The notes below the pieces were generated by a model that was given only the letters and a program-made list of their open reading frames with translations, had not been told where the DNA came from and did no database searches. A program made the translations under genes and the position numbers. From Vibrio mediterranei (GTDB lineage Bacteria > Pseudomonadota > Gammaproteobacteria > Enterobacterales > Vibrionaceae), in contig NZ_FLLQ01000006.1 of NCBI RefSeq assembly GCF_900088415.1, positions 336,382 to 400,381 on the forward strand: a stretch of DNA of 64,000 nt, in the 5' to 3' direction. This document shows, one piece after another, positions 1-8,924 of this stretch. The stretch's first letter is position 1, and the number at the start of each line of letters is the position of its first letter.

Positions 1-2128
1 ACATAGGTTTTGGCATTTTATCGAGTTCTTCAGACTCTGGTGCATGAAACAGACGGACAACAACTGCATCGGTATCTTTATTACGTCGCAGTGAAAACCT
101 AAAGAAGCGCAGTGCAACGGTGGGATTGCCATCAGAATAGTGCCACAGGATACGGTAGAAGCCTTGTCTTGCACGATCCTCTTCAGACTCACTGTCGTTG
201 TCCCACTGTTTAGGCACAACCAATCCTTCAAAACCAACTTTATTGTCGTTGCCTTGGTTGATCCGGCTATCCAGTAGCGCGCCTATTTGTTCTTCGGTCC
301 ATTTAGGAAGGAAAGCCACCCAGTCAAATAATAGGCGTTCACCGCGAGCTCTATCAACAAATCGCCAGCTGGCTTTTTCTATAGAAAACACCGCTCTGTG
401 GCTTTGCTTTGAACGGCGTAGTAGGTTAGTAAATCGAATTAGGTCGTTTAGTCCACCGACTTTAGGTTTAACTAGCCTTTGGCAGTTATCAATCGCAATT
501 AGGTAGTTGGTGTTGCTCTTACGCAAATGACTGAGGATTTTCATTTCACTTGCATCTTCCTCTAGGCCAATACTGACTGCAAAGTGCACCAGCAGTTGGT
601 TATATCCAGCGAGTGGGCAATTGACGTAAACGGGTTCAGCAGTTTTCACTTTGTGTAGCATCTGTTTCAATAGTCTTGTTGCACCGATCCCACGTTCACC
701 AGTGATAACACAGATCGCTGGACTATTGGTTAGCAGGTATTTTGATAGCTGTTGGAAATCATCTTTGGCATACTCCACTAAAGGACTGAAGTCATCGCCC
801 GGTAGTACATAGTCAAAAGCAGCGTCGCCTTTTACTCGCACTAAATTATTGTCTGCACTGCTACCGGTTTGTTTCGCCACTTCAATTTTGAACAGATAAG
901 TAAGGCCTTGATTAAAGACGGTATATTGGGACAACAGTCCAATAAGACGGTTTTTTAGGTGGTGTAGGGCAATCCATAAGGTCGCGATAGACGTTGCAAC
1001 CAAACCAATGACGAATACGTCTTTCTTGGTTGTTGCCCAAGTTACCCATAACGGCTTCTCGGGAATCTTTTCTAGTGAGTGAAAAACCGTATCTTTCCAC
1101 ATGACTATTACGGTTAGGGTGATTAGCGCAAACCAGAATGAGAAGAAGCTTGATATCCAGTAATAAATCGTACCCTTGCCAAGGGTCTGTGCTGCTATCT
1201 GAAGAACAAGACCTGCAACGATAAAGCTCCAAACGTAACGCCTTACAGTTGAGAGTCTATGTGCCGCTATGGCCTTGCTGGTTGCGAAACTATTACGGTG
1301 AACGAATTCCAAAATGAATGAAATCGCAATAGAGCCGCCAAGTATCCACCACGTAAACAACTCCAAATACGACAGTTGAGATAACGCCTCGATACTACTA
1401 AGTACGCGTAGCGAGACAGTAATAGCAATCAGCCAAGCAATTGCAACACTCGCTCGACCAAGATACCAAATAAACCGAACCCATATAGGTGGTTTCCCAA
1501 CAGCGGAGGCAACATGTGATTTAAGTTGATCAAATAAGCGCCGTTGATTAGCCAACCACCACATTAAGATGCAATATATAAAGAAGACTTTTATTCCAAC
1601 CCAAATGACCGGCACTGGGGAGATAAATATCTCCTTCACCAAGGTTTTTAAGCTCCTTAATTGGAAGAAAATAAAGTATTCAGCATTTAACGTGGATATA
1701 CGTAGTTCTTGTTTAAACTGAGTCACACCATCTGGACCAAACCCAGTAAGCTGATCAAATGTCTTGTCCGAGGCCAGTTCTAGCAACCTCTGTTTACTGT
1801 GACTCAAGCTGTTAAGAGTGAGGTACTGTGTTTCAACGTCAAACCAATGTTCGTCAGTTACATCATCGCGAAACACCGCAAGTGCTTCATCGTAAGACAA
1901 GATTTCACGATCTTGTTGATCTAACGTATAAGCGAGTAGACGTCTTACCTTATTGTTGTCTTGAGGCGTTAAGAATAACTTCGCAGGTAACGCAGCGATT
2001 TCAGTAGCCAGTGATTGGGCGTCTTCAGAGGGGACAGGATTATCGTCATCTTGGTAATCCCATCGTGCAGAGGCTGGAAAGCTAAGGCAAAGCGTTAACA
2101 CTGCTATCCAGAGAGATTTATTGATCAT
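1..2128 (-). CDS. Membrane protein with degenerate P-loop ATPase-like region (3' end beyond window)
   Basis: An uninterrupted minus-strand frame of 709 codons runs from ATG at 2128 to the left edge, so the C terminus is missing. Residues 5-20 look like a signal peptide ending in Ala-Ser-Ala. Hydrophobic segments follow at about 170-190, 225-240, 255-275, 305-325, 335-355 and 370-390. After these comes a soluble region with a P-loop-like stretch, GERGIGAT, near residue 478. The usual Walker A lysine is replaced by alanine. A hydrophobic strand ending in Asp (LIAIDN) near residue 543 could be a Walker B. The layout (periplasmic N-terminal domain, membrane bundle, cytosolic NTPase-like domain) suggests a membrane-anchored regulatory or scaffold protein. 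I do not recognise the family. It is divergent from ybiT. Confidence 0.75.
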   Translation of the reverse strand, partial: MINKSLWIAVLTLCLSFPASARWDYQDDDNPVPSEDAQSLATEIAALPAKLFLTPQDNNKVRRLLAYTLDQQDREILSYDEALAVFRDDVTDEHWFDVETQYLTLNSLSHSKQRLLELASDKTFDQLTGFGPDGVTQFKQELRISTLNAEYFIFFQLRSLKTLVKEIFISPVPVIWVGIKVFFIYCILMWWLANQRRLFDQLKSHVASAVGKPPIWVRFIWYLGRASVAIAWLIAITVSLRVLSSIEALSQLSYLELFTWWILGGSIAISFILEFVHRNSFATSKAIAAHRLSTVRRYVWSFIVAGLVLQIAAQTLGKGTIYYWISSFFSFWFALITLTVIVMWKDTVFHSLEKIPEKPLWVTWATTKKDVFVIGLVATSIATLWIALHHLKNRLIGLLSQYTVFNQGLTYLFKIEVAKQTGSSADNNLVRVKGDAAFDYVLPGDDFSPLVEYAKDDFQQLSKYLLTNSPAICVITGERGIGATRLLKQMLHKVKTAEPVYVNCPLAGYNQLLVHFAVSIGLEEDASEMKILSHLRKSNTNYLIAIDNCQRLVKPKVGGLNDLIRFTNLLRRSKQSHRAVFSIEKASWRFVDRARGERLLFDWVAFLPKWTEEQIGALLDSRINQGNDNKVGFEGLVVPKQWDNDSESEEDRARQGFYRILWHYSDGNPTVALRFFRFSLRRNKDTDAVVVRLFHAPESEELDKMPKPM

Positions 2129-2376
2129 TATTAGCACACCACTGTTCGTAACTAGTTGTAACTATTTAAATTCTTAATTTAGTGTAGTTAGCGTCGCCAC
2201 ACTCTGCACGTGACAGCCGATAAAAAGATAGAGAATATTGCTTCACAGCTAAAAAGATGCACGTCTAGTCACCAGAATCCTACGCATCAATAGGGCGGGA
2301 ATGCAGTTGTCACTTGCATCTGAAGGCAAGAGACTGTAGGGTTGCGCAGTTTTGTTTAATCTCAAAGGTAACGCTT

Positions 2377-3963
2377 GTGCTATCAACCGCAAATATCACT
2401 CAACAGTTTGGTGCTAAACCACTGTTTGAAAACATTTCTATCAAGTTTGGCGAAGGTAACCGTTATGGTCTGATCGGCGCGAATGGCTGTGGTAAGTCTA
2501 CATTCATGAAAATCTTGAGCGGCGAGTTGGAGCCAACAAGCGGTAACGTTTCTTACGACCCTAACGAGCGAGTAGCAAAACTAAACCAGGACCAATTCGC
2601 CTATGAAGAGTTCACGGTTGTAGACACTGTTATTATGGGTCACAAAGAACTTTGGGCCATCAAGCAAGAACGTGACCGTATTTATTCTTTGGCTGAAATG
2701 AGCGAAGAAGATGGGATGAAAGTTGCGGACCTTGAAGTTCAATTTGCTGAGCTTGATGGTTATATGGCGGAAGCAAAAGCAGGAGAACTGCTACTTGCGG
2801 TTGGTATTCCTGAAGAACAACACTTTGGATTAATGAGTGAAGTTGCTCCAGGTTGGAAGCTGCGTGTTCTATTGGCGCAAGTGCTGTTTGCAGACCCGCA
2901 CATCATGCTACTTGACGAACCAACCAACAACCTGGATATGGATACGATTCGTTGGCTAGAGCAGGTACTTAACCAACGTAATTGCACCATGATTATCATT
3001 TCGCACGACCGTCACTTCTTAAACAGCGTGTGTACACATATGGCTGATTTGGATTACGGTGAGTTACGTGTTTATCCGGGTAACTATGATGAATACATGT
3101 TTGCTGCTACACAAGCTCGTGAACGTCTGTTAGCTGATAACGCTAAGAAGAAAGCACAAATTGCTGATTTACAAACGTTCGTTTCTCGTTTCTCAGCTAA
3201 CGCATCGAAAGCGAAGCAAGCAACTTCTCGTGCTAAGCAAATCGATAAGATTCAGTTAGAAGAAGTGAAAGCGTCAAGCCGTCAAAACCCATTTATCCGC
3301 TTTGACCAAGAGAAAGAGCTGTTCAGAAATGCTTTGAACGTGGAAAACCTATCTAATGGTTTTGAAGAGGTATTGTGGTCTGACTTTAACGCTATCTTTG
3401 AAGTTGGCGAGCGTGTTGCAATCATCGGTGAGAATGGTGTAGGTAAAACAACGCTACTTAATACATTAGCCGGTGAACTTGAACCGAAAACGGGTGAGTT
3501 TAAATGGTCAGAAAATGCCAATATCGGTTACTACGCCCAAGACCATGCTCATGATTTTGAAGAAGACATGAACCTGACTGATTGGATGGGGCAGTGGCGC
3601 CAAGAAGGCGATGATGAACAAGTGGTACGTAGTTTCTTAGGACGTATGTTGTTTGGCCAAGATGATATTAAAAAGTCAGTAAAAGTGCTGTCTGGTGGTG
3701 AGCAAGGTCGTATGTTACTCGGTAAACTTATGATGCATAAGCCAAACATGCTTCTGATGGATGAACCAACTAACCATATGGATATGGAGTCTATCGAGTC
3801 ATTGAACTTAGCATTAGAAAACTATAAAGGTACGCTGTTTTTCGTATCACATGACCGTCAGTTTGTATCGTCAATCGCGACACGTATTCTCGAAATCAAA
3901 GACAACAAGATCTCGGATTTCAAAGGCACATACGAAGAGTTCTTGAAAGCTCGCGGTGTTTAA
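2377..3963 (+). CDS. ybiT: ABC-F family ATPase YbiT
   Basis: Soluble protein with two ABC nucleotide-binding domains and no membrane domain, typical of ABC-F factors that act on the ribosome. It is near-collinear with E. coli YbiT (about 530 residues). Domain 1 has Walker A GANGCGKST, a degenerate signature (SEVAPGWKLRVLLAQ) and Walker B LLLDEPTNNLD. Domain 2 has GENGVGKTT, signature LSGGEQGRM and LLMDEPTNHMD. A charged linker between the domains is the P-site tRNA-interaction motif region. The frame is open back to an ATG at 2314, but the GTG at 2377 has an AAAGG ribosome-binding site about 8 bases upstream and gives the expected length (528 residues), so I chose it. It stands alone, converging with fdhD on a shared terminator. 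Confidence 0.93.
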   Translation: MLSTANITQQFGAKPLFENISIKFGEGNRYGLIGANGCGKSTFMKILSGELEPTSGNVSYDPNERVAKLNQDQFAYEEFTVVDTVIMGHKELWAIKQERDRIYSLAEMSEEDGMKVADLEVQFAELDGYMAEAKAGELLLAVGIPEEQHFGLMSEVAPGWKLRVLLAQVLFADPHIMLLDEPTNNLDMDTIRWLEQVLNQRNCTMIIISHDRHFLNSVCTHMADLDYGELRVYPGNYDEYMFAATQARERLLADNAKKKAQIADLQTFVSRFSANASKAKQATSRAKQIDKIQLEEVKASSRQNPFIRFDQEKELFRNALNVENLSNGFEEVLWSDFNAIFEVGERVAIIGENGVGKTTLLNTLAGELEPKTGEFKWSENANIGYYAQDHAHDFEEDMNLTDWMGQWRQEGDDEQVVRSFLGRMLFGQDDIKKSVKVLSGGEQGRMLLGKLMMHKPNMLLMDEPTNHMDMESIESLNLALENYKGTLFFVSHDRQFVSSIATRILEIKDNKISDFKGTYEEFLKARGV

Positions 3964-4039
3964 TCATCTAGAGTACTGACCTCAGAGTCGCTATTCCTAA
4001 GTAAAACAGGAACCTTTTATAGCGACATTCGAACCAAAC

Positions 4040-4066
4040 AAAAAGGAGTCCTAGGACTCCTTTTTT
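4040..4066. terminator. Bidirectional intrinsic terminator between ybiT and fdhD
   Basis: Perfect stem GGAGTCC/GGACTCC with a TA loop, flanked by A5 on the left and T6 on the right. It can terminate ybiT on the plus strand and fdhD on the minus strand. Confidence 0.85.
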
Positions 4067-4083
4067 AATACCTCAAGCAACTA

Positions 4084-4941
4084 TTATGCTTGCTCACCTT
4101 TTACATCAAACTCAATCTTCTCCGCTCCAGTAAACACTTGGAAGCGTAATCCCTTAGCTCGAGCAATGGTGGTAATACCAAATTGTTTAGCAAGGTCTAA
4201 GCCCATTTGAGTTACGCCAGAGCGAGATAACAGTACTGGAATACCCATCTGTGCCACTTTGATAACCATCTCTGAGGTCAAACGTCCTGTGGTGTAGAAA
4301 ATCTTATCCTCACCAGTTTCTTGATTAATCCACATTTCACCAGCGAGTGTGTCTACGGCATTGTGTCGACCAACATCTTCAACGAAAGACAGTACTTTAT
4401 CTTGTTGACAGATAGCACACCCGTGAACGGCCCCCGCTTTTTTGTAGGTGTCGTTGTAGTGTGTAAGTGCTTCAAGAGTCGCGTAGATTTGCGACTGCTT
4501 TAGAGGCGTTTGCGGAACTTGATAACCTTCGAGCTGTTTCATCACATTGCCGTACATGGTGCCTTGACCGCAACCTGAAGTGACGGTTTTTTTCTTCAAC
4601 GCTTCATCGAGGAAGTCGGTGTTTTCTTTAGTAATGACGGCAGCAGAGTGAGTTTCCCAGTCGATGATCAATGATTCAATGGCATCAGGGTCAGACAAGA
4701 AACCTTGGTTTTTCAGATACCCCAGAACTAATGAATCTGGTCTTGAGCCAAGAGTCATAAGCGTGACGATCTCTTTCCAGTTCAACATGACTGTGAGAGG
4801 TCGTTCACAGGCAATCTGTTTGGTTAGCTTTTCTCCATATTCGTCATAGACATCGACTTCAATGGTCTGTAGGGGATTTTCGCTTGTTCTAATAATGTTG
4901 GGTTTAACCACGCGTTTATCCTTTTTGTTGGTCGCTAGCAT
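4084..4941 (-). CDS. fdhD: Formate dehydrogenase sulfurtransferase FdhD
   Basis: FdhD passes sulfur from the cysteine desulfurase to the molybdenum cofactor of formate dehydrogenase. Recognisable parts are the cofactor-binding segment around VHGCAIC, the conserved FVEDVGRHNAVD and the C-terminal ITTIARAKGLRF. The functional cysteine loop, usually CxxC, reads SGCGQG here, so only the first cysteine is present. The frame extends upstream to a TTG at 4992, but the ATG at 4941 gives 285 residues, close to the family's size; neither start has a strong ribosome-binding site. The gene is divergent from the DUF3305 gene, whose locus contains the target enzyme. Confidence 0.9.
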   Translation of the reverse strand: MLATNKKDKRVVKPNIIRTSENPLQTIEVDVYDEYGEKLTKQIACERPLTVMLNWKEIVTLMTLGSRPDSLVLGYLKNQGFLSDPDAIESLIIDWETHSAAVITKENTDFLDEALKKKTVTSGCGQGTMYGNVMKQLEGYQVPQTPLKQSQIYATLEALTHYNDTYKKAGAVHGCAICQQDKVLSFVEDVGRHNAVDTLAGEMWINQETGEDKIFYTTGRLTSEMVIKVAQMGIPVLLSRSGVTQMGLDLAKQFGITTIARAKGLRFQVFTGAEKIEFDVKGEQA

Positions 4942-5014
4942 GAGGCTATTGGCTTGATTATTGCTAAGATTGATTAAGTAAGCAAATACCAAACGCTAAA
5001 ATTAGGGACATGAA

Positions 5015-5506
5015 ATGCATCCAGAATCACCCGAATCCATTCCTAACCAAGATTCTTTGGTAGACGGTCTGATTGTCGAGAAAAACGAGCATCAATGGCC
5101 GCTACAAATCGAACTTTCCATCGTTGAAAAACAAGTGGGTCGCTGGACGACAACACAGCGAGAACTCGATGGATTTCAATTAGAAGTCACAAATATCAGC
5201 AAGCCTCATGCCACTTTGGAACTTTATCGCGACGAGCGCACTGACTACCGCTTTAACTTGAGCTCGCAAAATCCGATGTTGTTCGTTGTTTTGGATTCAC
5301 ATGAGGAAACCAGTTTAACGCCAATTATGGTTACGGCTTCACAGGCAGTTGCTGGCTCATTTATGGACGGTGACTATCTTGTGTTGTCAAAACCAATACC
5401 ATTACCCATTCAAGCTTGGATGGAAGCTTTCATTGGTCGTCATGGAGAGTTATTGGAAGTGAGACGTAAAAAGCGCAAAGGAGCGGGGCGTTCAAGTGGC
5501 CAGTAG
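5015..5506 (+). CDS. DUF3305 family protein of the formate dehydrogenase locus
   Basis: Soluble 163-residue protein with no signal peptide or membrane segment. The body resembles the DUF3305 family (WPLQIELSIVEKQVGRW, then a central PHATLELYRDERTDYR and a C-terminal PLPIQAWMEAFIGRH). Such genes occur beside Fdh operons; a molecular role is not established, and an assembly role is inference. An AGGG box lies 7 bases before the ATG at 5015. The C terminus is very basic (RRKKRKGAGR), unlike its acidic neighbour. The last codons overlap the start of the DUF3306 gene by 11 bases, so the two are translationally coupled. Confidence 0.82.
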   Translation: MHPESPESIPNQDSLVDGLIVEKNEHQWPLQIELSIVEKQVGRWTTTQRELDGFQLEVTNISKPHATLELYRDERTDYRFNLSSQNPMLFVVLDSHEETSLTPIMVTASQAVAGSFMDGDYLVLSKPIPLPIQAWMEAFIGRHGELLEVRRKKRKGAGRSSGQ

Positions 5507-6086
5507 TTTTCTATCACGTTGGTCGCAGCGCAAGCTCGACGAGAATAAAGACGAATTAGAGCTCGACGCATTGCCAGAAAGCAATAAAGCTGATGCGGTC
5601 GCTGAGGGTAACGCAGAGTCAGAAGTTGAGCGAGAGCAAGCAGAACATGAAGAGTGCAGTTCGGAAGGTGAAAAGTCGCTCGATTCTGAGGTTCCTGAGA
5701 AACCCGAAGAGCTTTCAGTTTCTCAATTACTGGCTAATCCAGAGGTAGATAAAGCTGTCAAAAAGGCAGCACTGCGTAAGATGTTCATGAGTCCTGAATA
5801 TAATGTTGTAGATGGACTCAACGATTATGACCATGATTATTCAGCGGTAAAACCGTTGGCGTCTGATGTGGCTGAAACATTGCGTGGCTGGATAAAAAAT
5901 GTGGCGGATGAGACAGAGCCTCAAGAACCAGTTGCTTCAGCTCAACCTGAACAAGACCACAAAGACATCGAAACTCTACACACAGAAACTGAAGGGCAGG
6001 ATGATATAGAGAAGTCTGAGGCGGATGCAGATTATTTCGACAACCAAGGTTTTGATGACCACGAACCAAATGACAAGACTTCGTAA
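5496..6086 (+). CDS. DUF3306 family acidic protein of the formate dehydrogenase locus
   Basis: A 196-residue acidic protein starting with the family's typical FLSRWSQRKL. A Glu-rich disordered stretch (about 20-75) follows, then a conserved core with VDKAVKKAALRKMFMSPEYNVVDGLNDYDHDY (split here only by position, about 85-120), and a second acidic tail. It starts at GTG 5496, with AAGGAG about 12 bases upstream inside the preceding gene. It always accompanies DUF3305 in Fdh clusters as far as I recall. The opposite charges of the two products suggest they bind each other, which is inference. Confidence 0.8.
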   Translation: MASSFLSRWSQRKLDENKDELELDALPESNKADAVAEGNAESEVEREQAEHEECSSEGEKSLDSEVPEKPEELSVSQLLANPEVDKAVKKAALRKMFMSPEYNVVDGLNDYDHDYSAVKPLASDVAETLRGWIKNVADETEPQEPVASAQPEQDHKDIETLHTETEGQDDIEKSEADADYFDNQGFDDHEPNDKTS

Positions 6087-6097
6087 TCAATTGATTA

Positions 6098-6176
6098 TGA
6101 GACAAAATTTACCACACAAAATATAGGTACATTTTGTCTCATAATATTTTCTCACCAAATGAGACATTTTGTCTCA
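6098..6176. promoter_or_regulatory. Cluster of TGAGACA / TGTCTCA palindromes (candidate enhancer sites)
   Basis: Four copies of one heptamer form two dyads. TGAGACA at 6098-6104 pairs with TGTCTCA at 6135-6141, within perfect 15-base arms (6094-6108 and 6131-6145). A compact palindrome TGAGACATTTTGTCTCA lies at 6160-6176. They sit about 100-185 bases upstream of the transcription start predicted from the sigma-54 promoter at 6256, where enhancer-binding activators normally bind. The cognate protein is unknown to me. Confidence 0.65.
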
Positions 6177-6255
6177 CGCGACATTTCTCCCTAATTTTCC
6201 CAATGGTATTTAAGCTAATTTACTAATAAATCAGTAAATTTGGCTTTTGTATGAG

Positions 6256-6272
6256 TTGGAACAGATATTGCA
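6256..6272 (+). promoter_or_regulatory. Sigma-54 (RpoN) promoter for the formate dehydrogenase structural genes
   Basis: TTGGAACAGATATTGCA matches the -24/-12 consensus (TGGCAC-N5-TTGCA) with the obligatory GG-N10-GC spacing. Transcription would start near 6283, about 60 bases before the ATG at 6343. This excludes the upstream in-frame TTG at 6247 as the start of the next gene. Confidence 0.7.
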
Positions 6273-6342
6273 GGCAGTGATATATGGTTCATATAAAACC
6301 AATAGCTATGGAGCGTCAAGACTCCTGCACTGGAAGCAAGCA

Positions 6343-8004
6343 ATGATAAAACAACTATTACAACAATCGACGACTCAAAATGGGCGCGCCAGAAGTTTCG
6401 CGTTTGAAAATACCGTTGAATTGTCGAATCTCATACCACCCACTGTGAGTTATGAAAGTCACGGTGATACATTAATCGTTGGTCCTACTGCCATCATAAC
6501 AAGTACCGCTGAGCAGCTGTCTACTATGCATTCAGTCACTTTGTTATCGACAGATGGAGAACCATCGGACAACGGTAATCTCTATTACGCCGATAGTATC
6601 GAAATTTCCGGGTTTCTCGGAACCTTCAGTGTCCACATTCAAAATAATCAATCAGCGGTTAATCTTGCTGAAGTCTCCATTGGCCGTGATGTGTTTGATG
6701 TGGTTCTGGACTTATCTCTGAATGGCTGTATGTCGGAAGAAGTGCCTGTCCCGGGTTATTATCCAGTGGGGCGCGGGTATCCTAAACTTGCTGATGCTCT
6801 GGAGGAAATACCAGGGCTAATGGGTACGTTCGATAAGCCAAAGTTCTTTCGACTTAATACGGATTTGTGCGCGCATAGCTCTCGAGGCGTTAAAGGCTGC
6901 GAGCGTTGCGTGGATGCATGTCCAGCAGGTGCATTAAGTAGTGAAGGTAATGATAAGATCGGCCATAAGATCGAAATTAACCCTTACCTATGCCAAGGCG
7001 TTGGAACTTGTGCAACCGCTTGTCCAACCGAAGCCATTCACTATGCGCTGCCAACCCCTCAGGAGACGCAGAAGTTTATCGAACGAACACTCGCTAACTA
7101 CCATAACCAAGGTGGGGAGAAAGCGATTGTCCTTATCTGCAGCTCTCGCCACGAATCTTACAACGTTATGGCCTTGAATGTCCTTCCTGACAATGTAATT
7201 CCCGTTGTTGTCGAAGAATTACCTTCTGTGGGTATAGATACTTGGTTTGTAGCCTTGGTAAATGGTGCAACACAAGTGCTGTTTGCTGCTAGTAAGCATA
7301 TGCCGGAAACGATTCAAACGGTGTTAAATCGCGAAGTGGGTATGGCTCAGCAACTGCTTGATAGTTTAGGTTTGGCCCGTGAAACCATCGACATTCTTTA
7401 TCTTGAGTCTTTAAGAGAAGGGCTTCCGACTCTTACTGAGGAAGACCTTGGTCTTAGACTCGGTGATATTCAAGGTGATAAAAGGGCGCGTTTGTACCAC
7501 GCTCTTGATGCCTTAGTAGAACAGCGCCAAGTTGAACAGAGCATCTTGCCACTACCAACGACCGCACCATACGGCACAGTAGAGTGTGTCACAGACAAAT
7601 GTACGTTATGTATGGCTTGTGTGGCCGTGTGCCCAACCAAAGCATTACACAACGATGGTGATCGACCAGCCTTAGACTTTATAGAACAAGATTGTATTCA
7701 GTGTGGCATGTGTGAAAAAGCCTGTCCTGAATCTGCTTTGTCGTTAACCCAACGTATCAATTGGGACAGTGAATCCCGCCGCTCAGCCGTGGCGCTTCAT
7801 GAAGAAAAAGCGGCCGAATGCCTGCGCTGCGGTAAACCATTTGCTCCTCAATCCATGATAACCATGCTACAAGATAAGTTACGCGGTCACTCGCATTTTG
7901 ATAATGAAGAGTCACTAAGACGTATCGCTATGTGTGAAGACTGTCGAGTGGTGGATGTGTTTGAAAGCATGGCAGAAAACCCATCTGAGCAACTGAAATA
8001 CTAG
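6343..8004 (+). CDS. Tetra-cluster 4Fe-4S ferredoxin-like protein of the formate dehydrogenase locus
   Basis: Protein of 553 residues with four ferredoxin-type 4Fe-4S motifs in two pairs. The first pair (about 185-240) contains GCERCVDACPAGA and GVGTCATACPTEA; the second (about 425-475) contains CTLCMACVAVCPTKA and CIQCGMCEKACPESA. A C-terminal CLRCGKPF plus CEDCR could bind zinc or iron. The segment between the pairs has a CSSRHESYN start typical of a hydrogenase/heterodisulfide-type electron-transfer module, which is a weak resemblance. No signal peptide, so it is probably cytoplasmic and moves electrons to or from the enzyme, or acts in its assembly. The ATG at 6343 has GGAAG upstream and lies just after the sigma-54 promoter; an in-frame TTG at 6247 lies upstream of that promoter. 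Confidence 0.85.
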   Translation: MIKQLLQQSTTQNGRARSFAFENTVELSNLIPPTVSYESHGDTLIVGPTAIITSTAEQLSTMHSVTLLSTDGEPSDNGNLYYADSIEISGFLGTFSVHIQNNQSAVNLAEVSIGRDVFDVVLDLSLNGCMSEEVPVPGYYPVGRGYPKLADALEEIPGLMGTFDKPKFFRLNTDLCAHSSRGVKGCERCVDACPAGALSSEGNDKIGHKIEINPYLCQGVGTCATACPTEAIHYALPTPQETQKFIERTLANYHNQGGEKAIVLICSSRHESYNVMALNVLPDNVIPVVVEELPSVGIDTWFVALVNGATQVLFAASKHMPETIQTVLNREVGMAQQLLDSLGLARETIDILYLESLREGLPTLTEEDLGLRLGDIQGDKRARLYHALDALVEQRQVEQSILPLPTTAPYGTVECVTDKCTLCMACVAVCPTKALHNDGDRPALDFIEQDCIQCGMCEKACPESALSLTQRINWDSESRRSAVALHEEKAAECLRCGKPFAPQSMITMLQDKLRGHSHFDNEESLRRIAMCEDCRVVDVFESMAENPSEQLKY

Positions 8005-8010
8005 GAAGAA

Positions 8011-8640
8011 ATGTCAATGGATAACGAATACAACGAGCTTAGAAGTGACATTTATTTGCTTATCTCAACGCTTTGTCGTGGAGCACCAGAACGTGAAACG
8101 ATCGATTTTCTATCGTCCTTAGAGATCGAAGTTGGGATCAATCAAATGACGGCGGCTTGGGAACTGCTTTCTAAAGCAGCTCAAAAAGCTGAAGTCAGTG
8201 CTTTAGAAGATGAATATCAAGATTTGTTTATAGGAGTAGGAAGAGGTGAAGTTGTCCCTTTCGCTTCTTGGCACCTGACAGGTTCTTTGATGGAGAAGCC
8301 TTTATCACTAATTAGACACGACCTAAATCAACTGGGTTTGGAGCGAGATGAATCCGTCAAAGAGCCGGAAGATCATATCTCAGCAATCAGTGAAGTGATG
8401 GCGTATTTGATCAGTCAAAACCAAGAAGAGCAAGCGAAGGCGTTTTTCAATAAACACCTTTCTCCTTGGTATCAAGATTTGTGTAGACAGATTGATTGCG
8501 CGAAAAGTGCGCAGTTTTACCGAGCTGTTTCTACACTTATGGAAGCGTTTTTCGATGTGGAGCAGGTGAAATATGCTGAAAGCATAAGCTCTACGCAGAC
8601 GAAAATGAAGATAGACGTTAAGAACATAACCACGAAGTAA
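8011..8640 (+). CDS. TorD-family molybdoenzyme chaperone
   Basis: All-helical protein of 209 residues in the TorD/DmsD (Nitrate reductase delta) family. The signature is LEDEYQDLFIG followed by GEVVPFASWHLTGSLMEKPL, then a DHISAISEVMAYLI helix. These cytoplasmic chaperones bind the Tat leader or apo-form of a molybdoenzyme until cofactor is loaded. The client is most likely the formate dehydrogenase encoded two genes downstream. AGGAAGAA precedes ATG 8011; a second ATG at 8017 is equally possible. It follows the ferredoxin gene by 6 bases, so the two are in one operon. Confidence 0.87.
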   Translation: MSMDNEYNELRSDIYLLISTLCRGAPERETIDFLSSLEIEVGINQMTAAWELLSKAAQKAEVSALEDEYQDLFIGVGRGEVVPFASWHLTGSLMEKPLSLIRHDLNQLGLERDESVKEPEDHISAISEVMAYLISQNQEEQAKAFFNKHLSPWYQDLCRQIDCAKSAQFYRAVSTLMEAFFDVEQVKYAESISSTQTKMKIDVKNITTK

Positions 8641-8696
8641 TGTCCGCGAACTAGAGATGCCATCTCACGGATAGGCATCCACTCAGGGAGCAATAT

Positions 8697-8915
8697 ATGA
8701 GCAAAGCAAAACAAAACGGCGAACAGCCACAACTTAATGAAGGTCGCAGAAATCTCTTAAAGGGGTTAACGACAGCGGCTGTAGCCGGAGCCGTAATTTC
8801 TGGCACTGCGAAAGCAGCAACAAATACTGAACTTGTTGATGTTAAGCAGGATGACCAAGACAAAAGTGGTTATCGTGAAACGCAACACGTCAAAGACTAT
8901 TACGACACACTCTAG
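8697..8915 (+). CDS. Small Tat-targeted protein of the formate dehydrogenase region
   Basis: A 72-residue product that matches the small formate-dehydrogenase-region Tat-target family (TIGR02811 type). A twin-arginine motif, GRRNLLKGLTTAAVAG, at about residues 17-32 is followed by a hydrophobic stretch and a likely cleavage site after AKA. Only about 35 mature residues remain, ending in a Tyr/Asp/His-rich tail. It sits directly before the catalytic subunit, with a ribosome-binding site (GGGAG) about 9 bases ahead of the ATG. Its role is not known; a guide or small accessory subunit in the periplasm is a reasonable inference. Confidence 0.85.
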   Translation: MSKAKQNGEQPQLNEGRRNLLKGLTTAAVAGAVISGTAKAATNTELVDVKQDDQDKSGYRETQHVKDYYDTL

Positions 8916-8924
8916 GAGCATCTC

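Noticed and set aside
198..506. Plus-strand ORF of 102 codons at the left edge
   Set aside because: It is the shadow of the minus-strand membrane protein, which has a continuous, coherent translation here.
6247..6342. Upstream in-frame TTG start for the ferredoxin gene
   Set aside because: A sigma-54 promoter lies within this stretch and the ATG at 6343 has a ribosome-binding site.
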